A stretch of 64,000 nucleotides of DNA from Saccharospirillum sp. GTDB lineage: Bacteria; Pseudomonadota; Gammaproteobacteria; Pseudomonadales; Natronospirillaceae. Within the stretch, counting starts at the first letter, position 1; each line of letters opens with the position of its first letter. Under the pieces are notes generated by a model. That model saw only the letters and a program-made list of their open reading frames with translations, did no database searches and had not been told where the DNA came from. The stretch lies in contig JAGYIL010000001.1 in NCBI GenBank assembly GCA_018402545.1, positions 248,001 to 312,000 of the forward strand, in the 5' to 3' direction. Of this stretch, positions 19,913 to 30,888 are shown piece by piece. The position numbers and the translations under genes are program-made.

Positions 19913-22141
19913 GTGCCAGACGTGCGCAAATCGACCAAACGTACTTTGTATTACATCAATATCGGTGTAATCGCCGCGTTGGTGGCGTACCAGCTGTATC
20001 TGAACTTTTCCGAGCCGAAAGTCAGTTCGATGCATGCCGGCCAGATTGAACGCATTCAGAACCAGCTCGACGGTCGCGACCAATTCGAATTTTCGGTCGT
20101 CGGTAACGTCAATAATTCGGTCAGTATTTTTCAGGACCAGATCATACCGGTCATCAATGCCAGCGAGTCGGAATTCACCGTGTCTGCCGGTAACGCCGTT
20201 AGCGGGGGCGCCGCCGAGAATTACCGCTCGGTGTACACCATTTTCTCTTACCTGAACCACCCCTGGTTGCTCACTTACGGCAAGAATGAAGACGGTGAAC
20301 TGGGCCGGCTGCGCTTCTATGAACAGTATGGCCCGCATTTCTATTCGTTCGCTGCCGCCAACGCCAAGTTCATCTTTCTCGACAGTACCGACAACACCGC
20401 TTACAACTGGCAGCTGGACTGGCTTGAACATGAATTGTCGACGTCTGAAGCGGACCACCATTTTGTGTTCATCGGCTCGCCGGTTCACCCGCCGGCGCAC
20501 AACACGCCGATCTTTCAGGAAGACAGCTACTTCGAGAACGACCGGGTGAGGGCCGAGATGAGAGCCCTGTTTGAGGCCCACCAGGTCGACATCGTATTCT
20601 CATCGCAGATATCGGTTTACTACGATCAGACCATCGAGGGTGTACGCTACATTACCACCGGTGGTGGTGGTGGCCTGATCATCGATGACGAAAACAGCTT
20701 TCATCACTATTTGAGAGTCCGGGTAGAAGCCGATGAGGTCATCGCCGACGTGCAGCACCTCGATGTTTTTGAGACCTCCTGGTATCGCACCATCGAGAGT
20801 CTCTGGTCTTCGGTTTATACTTTCTTCTACGTCAGTTTCGGGCGCTTTCTGATCATTCTCAGTTTGCTGGTGCTGATCGGCCTCAAATTACGCGAAACCC
20901 TGTTTGAAGACCGGGATTTCTATTCCCAGTACGCCATCGATGACACGCCCTGGCGCAGTCAGCCGAAACGCGTTCTGTTTTTTACCAACAATTTCTTCCC
21001 GTTTATTTCCGGCGTGACCATTTCCATCGAGCGGTTATTGCGCGGCTTGAAAGCACAGGGGCACGAGGTAAAAGTGGTGGCGCCCCGGTACGATCAGGAG
21101 GGCGAGCCGAGGGAAGATACGCTGCGCGTCAGAACGCTCGCCGCCTTTGGCAGCAAGCGCGAATTCCGGCTCGCGAATGTGTTTCAGCGGAGTATTTTCA
21201 GGCTGTTTCGTGAGTACAAACCGGACATCGTGCACTTGCATCATCCGTTCTGGCTCGGCTCCATCGGCTTGTGGCTAGCCCGGCGGGCCAAAGTGCCTTC
21301 GGTTTACACCTACCACACCCGCCTTGAAATGTACGCGCATTATGTGCCGTTGCCGGGGCGCATTTTCCGGAATGTTATTTCGCATGAGCTGATCCGGCGT
21401 TTTTGCAACCGTTGTGATGGTGTGATCGTGCCGACGGTGTCGACAGAAGAATACCTGCGGCTCATTGGTGTGAAATCGCCCGTGTGCGTGCAACCGACCG
21501 GTATCGATTTTGAAAAGTTTAACCAGCGCGATGAAAACCGGATCGCCGAGCTGAAGACGCACTTTCAAATCGAGAAGACCGATCGCGTGCTGGTCAGCGT
21601 GTCGCGGCTGGGCAAGGAAAAGAACGTGGCCTTTCTGGTCGATGCCATGCATCAGTTGCAACAGAAAACAGATAAGAAGGTGCGCTTGCTGCTGGTGGGC
21701 GAGGGCGACGAACGCCCGGTTCTGGAAGAGAAAATCAAGACATTAGGCCTGCAGGCATCGGTGACGCTGGTAGGCGCCGTCAGCCCGGATACTATTCCCG
21801 ACTACTACCAACTGGCCGATGTTTTTGTGTTCGCCTCGAAATCAGAAACCCAGGGCATGGTGATTCTGGAAGCCATGGCCGCCGGCCTGCCCGTGGTAGC
21901 GGTTCGCTCCAGCGGCACCGATGATGTGATACAGGATGGCCAGACCGGCTTTAAAACCTTCGACCGGGTGGATCTGTGGGTAGAACGGGTGCAGCACCTG
22001 ATCGAACACGATGAGGTCCGCGCCGAGTTCGCCGAACGGGCGGTAGCCTTCGCCAGCCACCACGATACCGATGCCTTCGCTGAAAACATCAATGGGTTTT
22101 ACAGCGAACTGCTGGCCCGCCGGGCAAAAGAGCTCAGTTAA
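19913..22141 (+). CDS. Fusion: TM anchor + metallophosphoesterase-like domain + TM + GT4 glycosyltransferase
   Basis: N-terminal fold landmarks (FSVVGNVNNS, SAGNAVSGG, FIFLDST, ITTGGGGG) then TNNFFPFISGVTISIERLLRGLKAQGHEV...GLPVVAVRSSGTDDVIQDGQTGF (GT4). Confidence 0.85.
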   Translation: MPDVRKSTKRTLYYINIGVIAALVAYQLYLNFSEPKVSSMHAGQIERIQNQLDGRDQFEFSVVGNVNNSVSIFQDQIIPVINASESEFTVSAGNAVSGGAAENYRSVYTIFSYLNHPWLLTYGKNEDGELGRLRFYEQYGPHFYSFAAANAKFIFLDSTDNTAYNWQLDWLEHELSTSEADHHFVFIGSPVHPPAHNTPIFQEDSYFENDRVRAEMRALFEAHQVDIVFSSQISVYYDQTIEGVRYITTGGGGGLIIDDENSFHHYLRVRVEADEVIADVQHLDVFETSWYRTIESLWSSVYTFFYVSFGRFLIILSLLVLIGLKLRETLFEDRDFYSQYAIDDTPWRSQPKRVLFFTNNFFPFISGVTISIERLLRGLKAQGHEVKVVAPRYDQEGEPREDTLRVRTLAAFGSKREFRLANVFQRSIFRLFREYKPDIVHLHHPFWLGSIGLWLARRAKVPSVYTYHTRLEMYAHYVPLPGRIFRNVISHELIRRFCNRCDGVIVPTVSTEEYLRLIGVKSPVCVQPTGIDFEKFNQRDENRIAELKTHFQIEKTDRVLVSVSRLGKEKNVAFLVDAMHQLQQKTDKKVRLLLVGEGDERPVLEEKIKTLGLQASVTLVGAVSPDTIPDYYQLADVFVFASKSETQGMVILEAMAAGLPVVAVRSSGTDDVIQDGQTGFKTFDRVDLWVERVQHLIEHDEVRAEFAERAVAFASHHDTDAFAENINGFYSELLARRAKELS

Positions 22142-22818
22142 GGTTGGTTCCGGTAGCGTCGCACCAGCACCATTACGACAGCAAACAACAGGGCGACAAC
22201 AGCGGAAACGCCGATGGCCAGCAGCAGATCCTGATTGTCTTCAGCCTTCAGGATACGCCCGGCTTGCCCGCCTAGTACCGTCACAAAGGCCAGCCCCGGA
22301 ATAATGCCGATGGCCGAGCCGATCATATAGCGGGCAAAGGGCATGTTGAAGGCGCCCGCCATCAGGTTAGTGAAGGTGAACGGCGCCAGCGGCAGCAGGT
22401 TGATCAGGATCATGGCGCGAATACCGCGCACACTCATATAACCGGAAAGCGACTTCAGGTGCTTGCCACCATGACGCTCCAGCGGCTCACGCCCCAGCAG
22501 ATGCCCTATCCAGAAGGTCACCCCCGATGAACTCAGTGTACCCAGGGTGGCGTACAACAGCCCCCACCAAGGGCCGAACAACAGGCCGGTCAGAATCACC
22601 AGCAGGGTCAGCGGAAAGGCGAGCAAGAGCGCTATGACGTAGACCAGGATGGTGCCGGGAACAACCCAGGGTGAAGACCGAACGGTATCCAGCCGGCCAA
22701 GCCAGTTCTCCAGTTGCTCGGGCGTCAGCAGGCCGGTGCTGGCCAGGTAGCGCCACAGTATCGCCAGAATAATCAGCAGCACAACCAGGGCGAGTAGACG
22801 GATGACAGTGCGGGGCAT
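22138..22818 (-). CDS. TVP38/TMEM64 (VTT/DedA-like) membrane protein
   Basis: LLAFPLTLLVILTGLLFGPWWGLLYATLGTLSSSGVTFWIGHLLG. Confidence 0.88.
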   Translation of the reverse strand: MPRTVIRLLALVVLLIILAILWRYLASTGLLTPEQLENWLGRLDTVRSSPWVVPGTILVYVIALLLAFPLTLLVILTGLLFGPWWGLLYATLGTLSSSGVTFWIGHLLGREPLERHGGKHLKSLSGYMSVRGIRAMILINLLPLAPFTFTNLMAGAFNMPFARYMIGSAIGIIPGLAFVTVLGGQAGRILKAEDNQDLLLAIGVSAVVALLFAVVMVLVRRYRNQP

Positions 22819-22900
22819 TGGCTTTCCTGACGGGCGGGGCCATCGTGAGAAGTGAAGGGCGTATCCTCCGGTATGGGCCCTGCAAGTTCAAGCGACAGGC

Positions 22901-22926
22901 AAAAAAAGACCCGCCAGAGGCGGGTC
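22901..22926 (-). terminator. Rho-independent terminator of the ligJ-like gene
   Basis: Minus strand GACCCGCC-TCT-GGCGGGTC-TTTTTTT. Confidence 0.85.
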
Positions 22927-22967
22927 AGAAAGCACAACACAAGGAAGTCGGCTGGCCCGATACCGGG

Positions 22968-23975
22968 TCAGGCCTTAAGCCGTGGGAAGACAGCGCGGGC
23001 GTTGTCTTCAAATACCATTTTCTTCTCGGCGGCGTTCAACTTGGTGTTGCCGTCGATGTAGCGTTTGGTATCGTCAAAGTAGTGACCGGTGCGCGGGTCG
23101 ATGCCGCGCACTGCACCAATCATCTCTGAAGCAAACAGAATGTTTTTGGTCGGAATCACGTCGAGCAGCAGGTCGATGCCTTCCTGGTGATAGACACAGG
23201 TATCGAAGTAGATGTTGTTCAACACCTTCTCTTCCAGATCGAACCCCTGGTCCTGGGCAATGCCGCGGAACCGACCCCAGTGATAAGGCACCGCGCCACC
23301 ACCGTGCGGGATGATGAACTTGAGATCCGGGAAATCCTTGAACAGATCCGACATCATCAAATGCACAAAAGCGGTAGTGTCGGCACTGAGGTAGTAGGAA
23401 CTGGTGGTGTGGAAGCACTCGTGGCACGAACCGGACACATGAATCATTGCCGGAATGTTCAGCTCGCTCATCTTCTCGTAAATCGGGTACCAGAACTTGT
23501 CGTGCAGCGGCTTGTCTTTCCAGTAACCACCGGAAGGGTCCGGGTTCAGGTTGCAGCCGATGAAGCCCATCTCGTTAACGGTCCGTTCAAGCTCGCGCAC
23601 CACAGCATCCGGTTTGACGTTGGCGCTCTGGGGTAACTGGGCCACCGGCGCAAAGTTCTCCGGGAACAGATCGCAGACACGGCGAATCAGATCGTTGCAA
23701 TGCTCTGTCCAGGCGACGCTGGTGCTTTCGTTGCCAATGTGATGCCCCATCCAGCTGGCGCGAGGTGAAAAAATAGTCAGGTCAGTGCCGCGCTCCTGCT
23801 GAAGTTTCAGCTGGTTGTTCTTGATGCTGTCACGAATCTGGTCGTCGGTGATGTTCAGAATACCCTTGGTAGTCTGAAACATCGGATCGTTTTTCAGCTC
23901 CGCTTTTTGCTGGTCACGGTAATCGCCCAGCTCCGACGGTGCGGTGGTGTAATGTCCATGGCAATCGATGATCAT
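22968..23975 (-). CDS. ligJ: Amidohydrolase, LigJ-like 4-oxalomesaconate hydratase
   Basis: MIIDCHGHYTT..., FIGCNLNPDPSGGYWK, IPAMIHVSGSC, FIIPHGGGAVPYHWGRFRG. Confidence 0.8.
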   Translation of the reverse strand: MIIDCHGHYTTAPSELGDYRDQQKAELKNDPMFQTTKGILNITDDQIRDSIKNNQLKLQQERGTDLTIFSPRASWMGHHIGNESTSVAWTEHCNDLIRRVCDLFPENFAPVAQLPQSANVKPDAVVRELERTVNEMGFIGCNLNPDPSGGYWKDKPLHDKFWYPIYEKMSELNIPAMIHVSGSCHECFHTTSSYYLSADTTAFVHLMMSDLFKDFPDLKFIIPHGGGAVPYHWGRFRGIAQDQGFDLEEKVLNNIYFDTCVYHQEGIDLLLDVIPTKNILFASEMIGAVRGIDPRTGHYFDDTKRYIDGNTKLNAAEKKMVFEDNARAVFPRLKA

Positions 23976-24030
23976 GGCCGTCTCCAGTTTTGTTGTAATC
24001 CCAGAGTCTCAGGGATGTGTTGTAGTCTCA

Positions 24031-24230
24031 GTAACTCAAGGTTCGAAGTTTGCACAGGACGAGCGATGGTTGCCGGTGATGTCTCTGTGGGGAAGTCCGC
24101 AACATGGATGTTGCGGCCTAGGCCCCATGGACGGGTTCACGCCGACCCCACAGAGACATCACCGGTAGCCAGCGCGGGCGCAAGCCACCAGTGAACCCCT
24201 GACTCCGAAGCTGGTCGCACAGCGACCAGC
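24031..24230 (+). repeat. Dispersed intergenic palindrome, copy 3
   Basis: 20-bp perfect closing stem 24073-24092 / 24146-24165; core CCGCAACATGGATGTTGCGG, CCCCATGGACGGG. Confidence 0.88.
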
Positions 24231-24239
24231 CCTTGCCAA

Positions 24240-25476
<1,237 letters not shown>

Positions 25477-25669
25477 GGGTCGCTCTCTCAATGTTGAATG
25501 GTTCATTCTGGTACGGCGTTGCCAGTATAGTCGTTGTCCCGGTTGCCTCCTGTTGTCACTTTCGCTGGGCAACAGGGCACCGGTTTTATTCAGCTACGCT
25601 TTGGGGGTGACAACCAGACTAGTTAAGTGCACAATTTGGGACAACCTATAACATTAGGACGTTTCGTTC

Positions 25670-26560
25670 ATGAAGTGGAACATATCTGATTTGCCCGTCT
25701 TTGTGGCGGTTGTTGAAAAAGAAGGTATTTCGGCCGCGGCACGTTCGTTACGGATGCCGAAGTCGAGCGTTAGCCGGTTTGTACAGCGTTTGGAAGATGA
25801 CCTCCAGGTGCGCCTGCTGGAGCGCAACTCCCGCCAGATGCGGATGACCAGTGAAGGCGAGGTGTTCTTCAAACACTGTCAGCTCATCATGGAGCAGGTT
25901 GAAGCCGCCGATGCGCACATGAATGGCCTGAGCCACACCCCCAGCGGTGAGCTGACCATTTCACTGCCGATGGCGTTCAGCCGCGATGTACTGGCCGGTC
26001 ACCTGCACCGTTTCAACAAGCAGTATCCGGAGATTCAGCTGAACATTCAGGTAACCCCCACGGCGGTGGATCTGATCGGCGAGCACATTGATCTGGCGGT
26101 TCAGGTGGGTGATTTGCCCGATTCGGAACTGATCGCCGTCCCCCTGTTCGAGACCCCGCTGATCTGGGTGGCCAGCCCGAACACCTACCCGGCCGGCCAT
26201 ACCTTCCCCGGTCTGGATGCGCTGGTCGAGCAGGTGCACGTCTGCGAACGCCGCTACAACAAAACGGCGTTGCCGGTGCGTTACCAGTGCGACAAGCACA
26301 AGGTGGAAATACAGGCCTCGATCGAAACCACTGACCCGATTATGGTGCGCGATACGGTTATCGCCGGCTCTGGCGTTGGCCTGCTGCCCTCACTTTACTG
26401 CCGCAAGGCCATCGAACGCGGCGAGCTGGTGCAGGTGGCCCAGAACATGGAGCTGGACCTGATGGCCAAAGCCTCAGCGGTCTATACCAGCCGCCGCATG
26501 CTAAGCGCCAAGACCCGGTTGTTCATCGAGTTTCTTAAAGAACTGACCGTTGAGATGTGA
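25670..26560 (+). CDS. LysR-family transcriptional regulator
   Basis: N-terminal HTH (VFVAVVEKEGISAAARSLRMPKSSVSRFVQRLEDDLQVRLLERNSR); divergent from ligAB. Confidence 0.93.
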   Translation: MKWNISDLPVFVAVVEKEGISAAARSLRMPKSSVSRFVQRLEDDLQVRLLERNSRQMRMTSEGEVFFKHCQLIMEQVEAADAHMNGLSHTPSGELTISLPMAFSRDVLAGHLHRFNKQYPEIQLNIQVTPTAVDLIGEHIDLAVQVGDLPDSELIAVPLFETPLIWVASPNTYPAGHTFPGLDALVEQVHVCERRYNKTALPVRYQCDKHKVEIQASIETTDPIMVRDTVIAGSGVGLLPSLYCRKAIERGELVQVAQNMELDLMAKASAVYTSRRMLSAKTRLFIEFLKELTVEM

Positions 26561-26593
26561 GATCTGGCTAGGGTTTTCTAAGGTGGCTAAGTC

Positions 26594-26814
26594 GGGTGTC
26601 ATGAGTTAGAAATTCGCGGACAATTTGGCTGGTTACCTTCCTTTGCTTCAGTGCCAAACGGACTGTCGGGTGTGTCTGCTGGGGGCACGCCGTAAATACA
26701 TCCATGTAGACTCGGAGACCGCGTCCCTGCGGTCTAACGGCCCCCAGCAGACACACCCAACAGTCCTTGTATAGTAAGTGGTTCAATCAACTCGAATTTC
26801 TAACTCATGACACC
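26594..26814. repeat. Dispersed intergenic palindrome, copy 4 (divergent subfamily)
   Basis: Perfect 23-bp outer IR 26594-26616 / 26792-26814; closing stem 26660-26686 / 26740-26766 (26/27). Confidence 0.9.
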
Positions 26815-26856
26815 CTGAGCCCAGCGGTCACAGCAACCACAGTAATTTTTCTATAT

Positions 26857-26872
26857 TTCGATATTACTAGAA
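26857..26872 (+). promoter_or_regulatory. Candidate ArsR operator 1
   Basis: TTCGATATTACTAGAA inside ATATTTC-N10-GAAATAT dyad upstream of arsR. Confidence 0.6.
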
Positions 26873-26912
26873 ATATATTGACGACCTGCTTCCCGGGTGG
26901 ATAATTAGCCCA

Positions 26913-27215
26913 ATGACAACACTTACACTTGAACAAGCCGCCGCCCAACTGGCAGAACTGGGCCACCCGACCCGCCTGGGGCTATATCGTCTTTTAGTTC
27001 GCGCCGGCCATGGTGGGGCACCGGTTGCCGAATTGCAGCAGCAACTGGAGGTGCCAGGGTCTACCTTGTCGCACCACCTGAGTCGCTTGGTTAATGTCGG
27101 TCTGGTGAAGCAGGTTCGGGAAGGGCGGGTATTGCGGTGTTTTGCCCAGTACGACCGGTTGAACACCCTGATCGGTTACCTGATGGAAGAGTGCTGTACC
27201 GAGAGCAGTTGCTAA
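26913..27215 (+). CDS. arsR: ArsR/SmtB-family regulator
   Basis: winged-HTH ([44 protein letters not shown]), C-terminal ECCTESSC cysteines; arsH downstream. Confidence 0.85.
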   Translation: MTTLTLEQAAAQLAELGHPTRLGLYRLLVRAGHGGAPVAELQQQLEVPGSTLSHHLSRLVNVGLVKQVREGRVLRCFAQYDRLNTLIGYLMEECCTESSC

Positions 27216-27245
27216 CGGTTGAGCGAGTTTTTTTTGGTTTTATAG

Positions 27246-27261
27246 TTCGATATATCTGGAA
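27246..27261 (+). promoter_or_regulatory. Candidate ArsR operator 2
   Basis: TTCGATATATCTGGAA, 13/16 identical to operator 1, in the arsR-arsH gap. Confidence 0.5.
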
Positions 27262-27274
27262 TTATGGAGGCATT

Positions 27275-28006
27275 ATGACACTGATACCCGACCACAGTCT
27301 TGAGAGCACCCTGAGTGAGTTGCAGAAGGGCTATCAGCAACCCAATTCCCATGCGCCGCGGATTCTGGTGTTGTATGGCTCACTGCGGCCAGAGTCGAAC
27401 AGCCGCAAGCTGGCGCTGAACGCCGCTCAGATGCTGGAGCAGTTCGGGGCCGAAGTGCGGGTGTTTGATCCGGAAGGCTTGCCGGTGTGCGACCGGGTCT
27501 CGGTGGATCACCCCAAGGTTGTTGAGCTGCGTGAGCTGGCGCAGTGGAGCGAAGGCATGGTCTGGTGTTCCCCGGAAATTCATGGCGCGGTGTCGTCGGT
27601 GTTTAAAAATCAGATCGACTGGATACCGCTCAGTGAGGGCGCGATTCGGCCAACTCAGGGCAAGACGCTGGCGGTGATGCAGGTTAACGGCGGGTCGCAG
27701 TCGTTTAATGTGGTCAATGCGCTGCGCGTGCTGGGCCGCTGGATGCGCATGTTCACCATCCCCAATCAGTCATCGGTGCCCAAAGCCTTTCAGGAATTCG
27801 ATGCCGATGGCCAGATGAAGGATTCGCCCTACCGCGACCGGGTTGTGGATGTGATGGAGGAGTTGTTCCGCATGACACTGCTGCTGCGCAACCAGTCTGC
27901 GATGCTGACGCATCGTTTTTCAGAGAACAAGGCGGATTATCAGGCTCGGGTTGACGATGTTGCCAGCGTAGAATCCCCGGTTGCCAAACGTCCGTGCTGC
28001 GCCTGA
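27275..28006 (+). CDS. arsH: ArsH organoarsenical oxidase / NADPH-FMN reductase
   Basis: [50 protein letters not shown]. Confidence 0.93.
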   Translation: MTLIPDHSLESTLSELQKGYQQPNSHAPRILVLYGSLRPESNSRKLALNAAQMLEQFGAEVRVFDPEGLPVCDRVSVDHPKVVELRELAQWSEGMVWCSPEIHGAVSSVFKNQIDWIPLSEGAIRPTQGKTLAVMQVNGGSQSFNVVNALRVLGRWMRMFTIPNQSSVPKAFQEFDADGQMKDSPYRDRVVDVMEELFRMTLLLRNQSAMLTHRFSENKADYQARVDDVASVESPVAKRPCCA

Positions 28007-29139
28007 TTCATCAGCACAGCCAGCCAACGGTACTGGCCAGCGGTGTATTAACATTGGCGCTGGTGTCCGATTCGGTTCTGTATTTATTGCTGCCGCTGTA
28101 CTTTGAAGACTTCGGGCTAACGCTGATCTGGGTCGGTATTCTGTTGTCGGCCAATCGCTTCGTCCGCTTGCTGATCAACCCCTGGTTGCTGCCCTGGTTC
28201 GAGCGCTTTGGCCCGCGCACCTCCATGTTGCAAGCTGTTGCCCTGGCCACGGCCGCGAGCCTGGCGTTTCTGATGCTTTCCAGCCCCTGGGTGTTATTGC
28301 TCGCCCGTTTGCTGTGGGGCATGGCTTATGCGCTGATGCGGCTGGGGTGTCTGCATTACGCGACTCACCAGCCGGAACGACGCATGGTGAACCTGGGCTG
28401 GTACACCAGCTTGCAGGAAGTCGGGCCCTTGTCGGTGTTGCTGATCGCGCCCTGGCTGGTGCAATTCATTGCTATTGAGGCCGTGCTGGTGCTGGCCAGC
28501 GCGCTCTGCCTGGTGGCGTTGTGGCCGGCGCTGGCGTTGCCCCGGGCGCAATCGGACCCGCAGTCGCCAACCCGGGCGCGCTTTCCCTGGCCCAATGCCT
28601 GGCACCGGCTGACGTTTGTTTTGTGCTTGTTGTTCGATGGAGTCTGGACCGTGGTATTGGCGCCTTTGCTGGTGGTCGCCGGCTGGTCGACGGCGGCCGC
28701 CCTGGCGATCACCGCCTGGTTGCTGCTTGCCAAGCGACTGTTCAATTTGCTGGTAGGGGTGGTCTCTATTCGGGTGAATCCCTGGGTGCCCGAACGGCTT
28801 TGGCTGGGTATTTCCCTGGCTCTGATGCTGGTCGCCGGTGTGCTGATGGCCCTCACTGAGGTGCTCTGGGCCAGTGGGTTCGCCATCACTGGGCACGGGC
28901 TCTACATGATACTGGTGCCCAAGCGCCTGGCGGACGAGGCATTGTCTGATGGCAGCCGTCACCACAGCCTGAATGGTTTCACCTTCTGGCGGGATCTGGC
29001 CGCCGCCACAGGTGCACTGCTGGCCAGTCTGTTGCTGGCAGCAAGCTGGACGCCAATGTTCTACGGCTTGCTCACAGGCTTGGTGGCATTGATGCTGCTG
29101 TCGGCAAGATACGGTGTTATATCGTCCACATCGAACTGA
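27994..29139 (+). CDS. MFS transporter in the ars cluster
   Basis: 12-TM-like MFS pattern; overlaps arsH end by 13 nt. Confidence 0.85.
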   Translation: MLRLIHQHSQPTVLASGVLTLALVSDSVLYLLLPLYFEDFGLTLIWVGILLSANRFVRLLINPWLLPWFERFGPRTSMLQAVALATAASLAFLMLSSPWVLLLARLLWGMAYALMRLGCLHYATHQPERRMVNLGWYTSLQEVGPLSVLLIAPWLVQFIAIEAVLVLASALCLVALWPALALPRAQSDPQSPTRARFPWPNAWHRLTFVLCLLFDGVWTVVLAPLLVVAGWSTAAALAITAWLLLAKRLFNLLVGVVSIRVNPWVPERLWLGISLALMLVAGVLMALTEVLWASGFAITGHGLYMILVPKRLADEALSDGSRHHSLNGFTFWRDLAAATGALLASLLLAASWTPMFYGLLTGLVALMLLSARYGVISSTSN

Positions 29140-30701
29140 TCGGGTAATAGAAAACGCTCGGCATAGTCTCTCCATTTACCACTGCGCAGAAACAGCTCGA
29201 ATACATCCGGGTCGATGTGCTGGTCGTCGCGCATGTTTTTCAGAATGGAAAATGCCTGGCTCAACGGCATCGGCGGTTTGTAGGGGCGTTCTTTCGCCGT
29301 CAGCGCTTCGAACACATCGGCCACGCCCATCATCCGGGCCGGAATCGACATTTGCTCGCGGGTCAGGCCGCGCGGAAAGCCGCGCCCGTCCATGCGTTCA
29401 TGGTGCCCTCCTGCATACTCCGGTACCCGGCGCAATTTGGGTGGAAAGGGCAGTTGCTCGAGAATATCGATGGTAATGTCGATGTGGCGATTAATTGCCT
29501 GGCGTTCTTCGTCGTTCAGGGTACCCCGGGTAATGCACAGGTTGGTGACTTCATCTTCGTTCAGTAATGGCTGGGTGTTGCCCCAGGCATCGCGCCAGGT
29601 CCGGCTGGCAATGGCCCGAACCCGGTCTTTTTCCGGCTCTGGCATAAACTCACCACCGCGATTAATCCGCTCCAGAAAATCCAGCTCTTCACGCAAGGCA
29701 TCGACTTCAGCCGCCGACGCGGCCTGGGCCATGGCGGCGGCGAAGCGCGCGGCAACGGCATCGAAGCCATCGAGCAGGCGTTGCAGCTTGCGGCCCTTGT
29801 TCAGAATGGTTTCCGAGGTGGCCAGCTTGCCGCAGTCGTGCAGCCAGGCGGCTACGTGCAGCTCATACCATTCGTCATCGTTTAAGTTGAAGTCAGCGAA
29901 GTAGCCCTCGGTTTCCTCGCAGGCCGCGCGCGCCATCATTTCCGTCAATACCGGAATGCGCTCGCAATGGGCCGAGGTATGCGACGACCTAACATCAATG
30001 ATACGTGCCAGAGCCTGAATAAAGGCATCGAGCAGGTCTTTATGGCTTTGCACCAGTAACTGGTTATCGAGTGACAGGGCGGCAAACTTGGCCATGGCCT
30101 GAACGGTGCGCTGGTCGTCATCGGTGAAGGGGCGGGTCTCGCCTTCCGCGGTGTGTGCATTAATCAGCTGCAGCACGCCAATCACCCGGTCTTCATGGTT
30201 TAACAGCGGCAGAGTCAGCATGGAGCGGGAGCGATAACGGTGTTCGGCATCAAAATGGCGGGTACCGCTGAAATCGAAATCGCCAGTCTGATAAACATCA
30301 TCAATATTGACCGCCTGACGCGTCAGGGCCACCCAGGAGGCAACATTCTGATGATTTGGCTGACCGCTCCCGGAGCCATTCGACGGGCGATGATAAAGCG
30401 GAATGGCCGGCCATTGGCTCAGCTGATCCGGGTCGCGGCTTTCCAGCCCAAGCACCGTATTATGAATGGCCTTAAAGACTAACTGAGGAGAATCCGAACT
30501 TTCATCCAGCTGGTAAAAAGTGCCACCTTCAGCCCCGGTCAGCAACCGGGCTTCTTTCAGAATGCGATGCATCAGCCCGGCTACGGTAGTTTCCCGTGCC
30601 AGTCGAACCAGCAAATCACTGGTGGAATCCACACTCCAGGCGGCTAGTGCCCTATCAGTGTGTTCTGAATGATTTCGAACAGAAGGGTCGGGGGTCGTCA
30701 T
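29061..30701 (-). CDS. GAF domain + HD-GYP-like c-di-GMP phosphodiesterase
   Basis: GAF region; HDCGK, then HHERMDGRGFPRG (GFP rather than GYP); start reassigned to MTTPDPSV. Confidence 0.85.
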   Translation of the reverse strand: MTTPDPSVRNHSEHTDRALAAWSVDSTSDLLVRLARETTVAGLMHRILKEARLLTGAEGGTFYQLDESSDSPQLVFKAIHNTVLGLESRDPDQLSQWPAIPLYHRPSNGSGSGQPNHQNVASWVALTRQAVNIDDVYQTGDFDFSGTRHFDAEHRYRSRSMLTLPLLNHEDRVIGVLQLINAHTAEGETRPFTDDDQRTVQAMAKFAALSLDNQLLVQSHKDLLDAFIQALARIIDVRSSHTSAHCERIPVLTEMMARAACEETEGYFADFNLNDDEWYELHVAAWLHDCGKLATSETILNKGRKLQRLLDGFDAVAARFAAAMAQAASAAEVDALREELDFLERINRGGEFMPEPEKDRVRAIASRTWRDAWGNTQPLLNEDEVTNLCITRGTLNDEERQAINRHIDITIDILEQLPFPPKLRRVPEYAGGHHERMDGRGFPRGLTREQMSIPARMMGVADVFEALTAKERPYKPPMPLSQAFSILKNMRDDQHIDPDVFELFLRSGKWRDYAERFLLPDQFDVDDITPYLADSSINATKPVSKP

Positions 30702-30888
30702 ACTGCGCTCCTGAGGTCCCGATAACTGCGTGGCAGAGCCACAGCAGAAAAGCATAGCCCAGATGTGCGGTGGAGTGACCCCTTGGGGGCAAAATAGTTG
30801 GCAGTTTGGCAACTGAGTCAGAAATCCGTGTCGGCCACAAGGTAGGCCTATCCTGGTTTTCAGTCGTCCGAGTTACCGAGAAACTTAG

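Noticed and set aside
28294-29175. 293-aa Gln/His-rich minus-strand ORF
   Set aside because: Antisense to the MFS transporter; low-complexity composition typical of a shadow frame.
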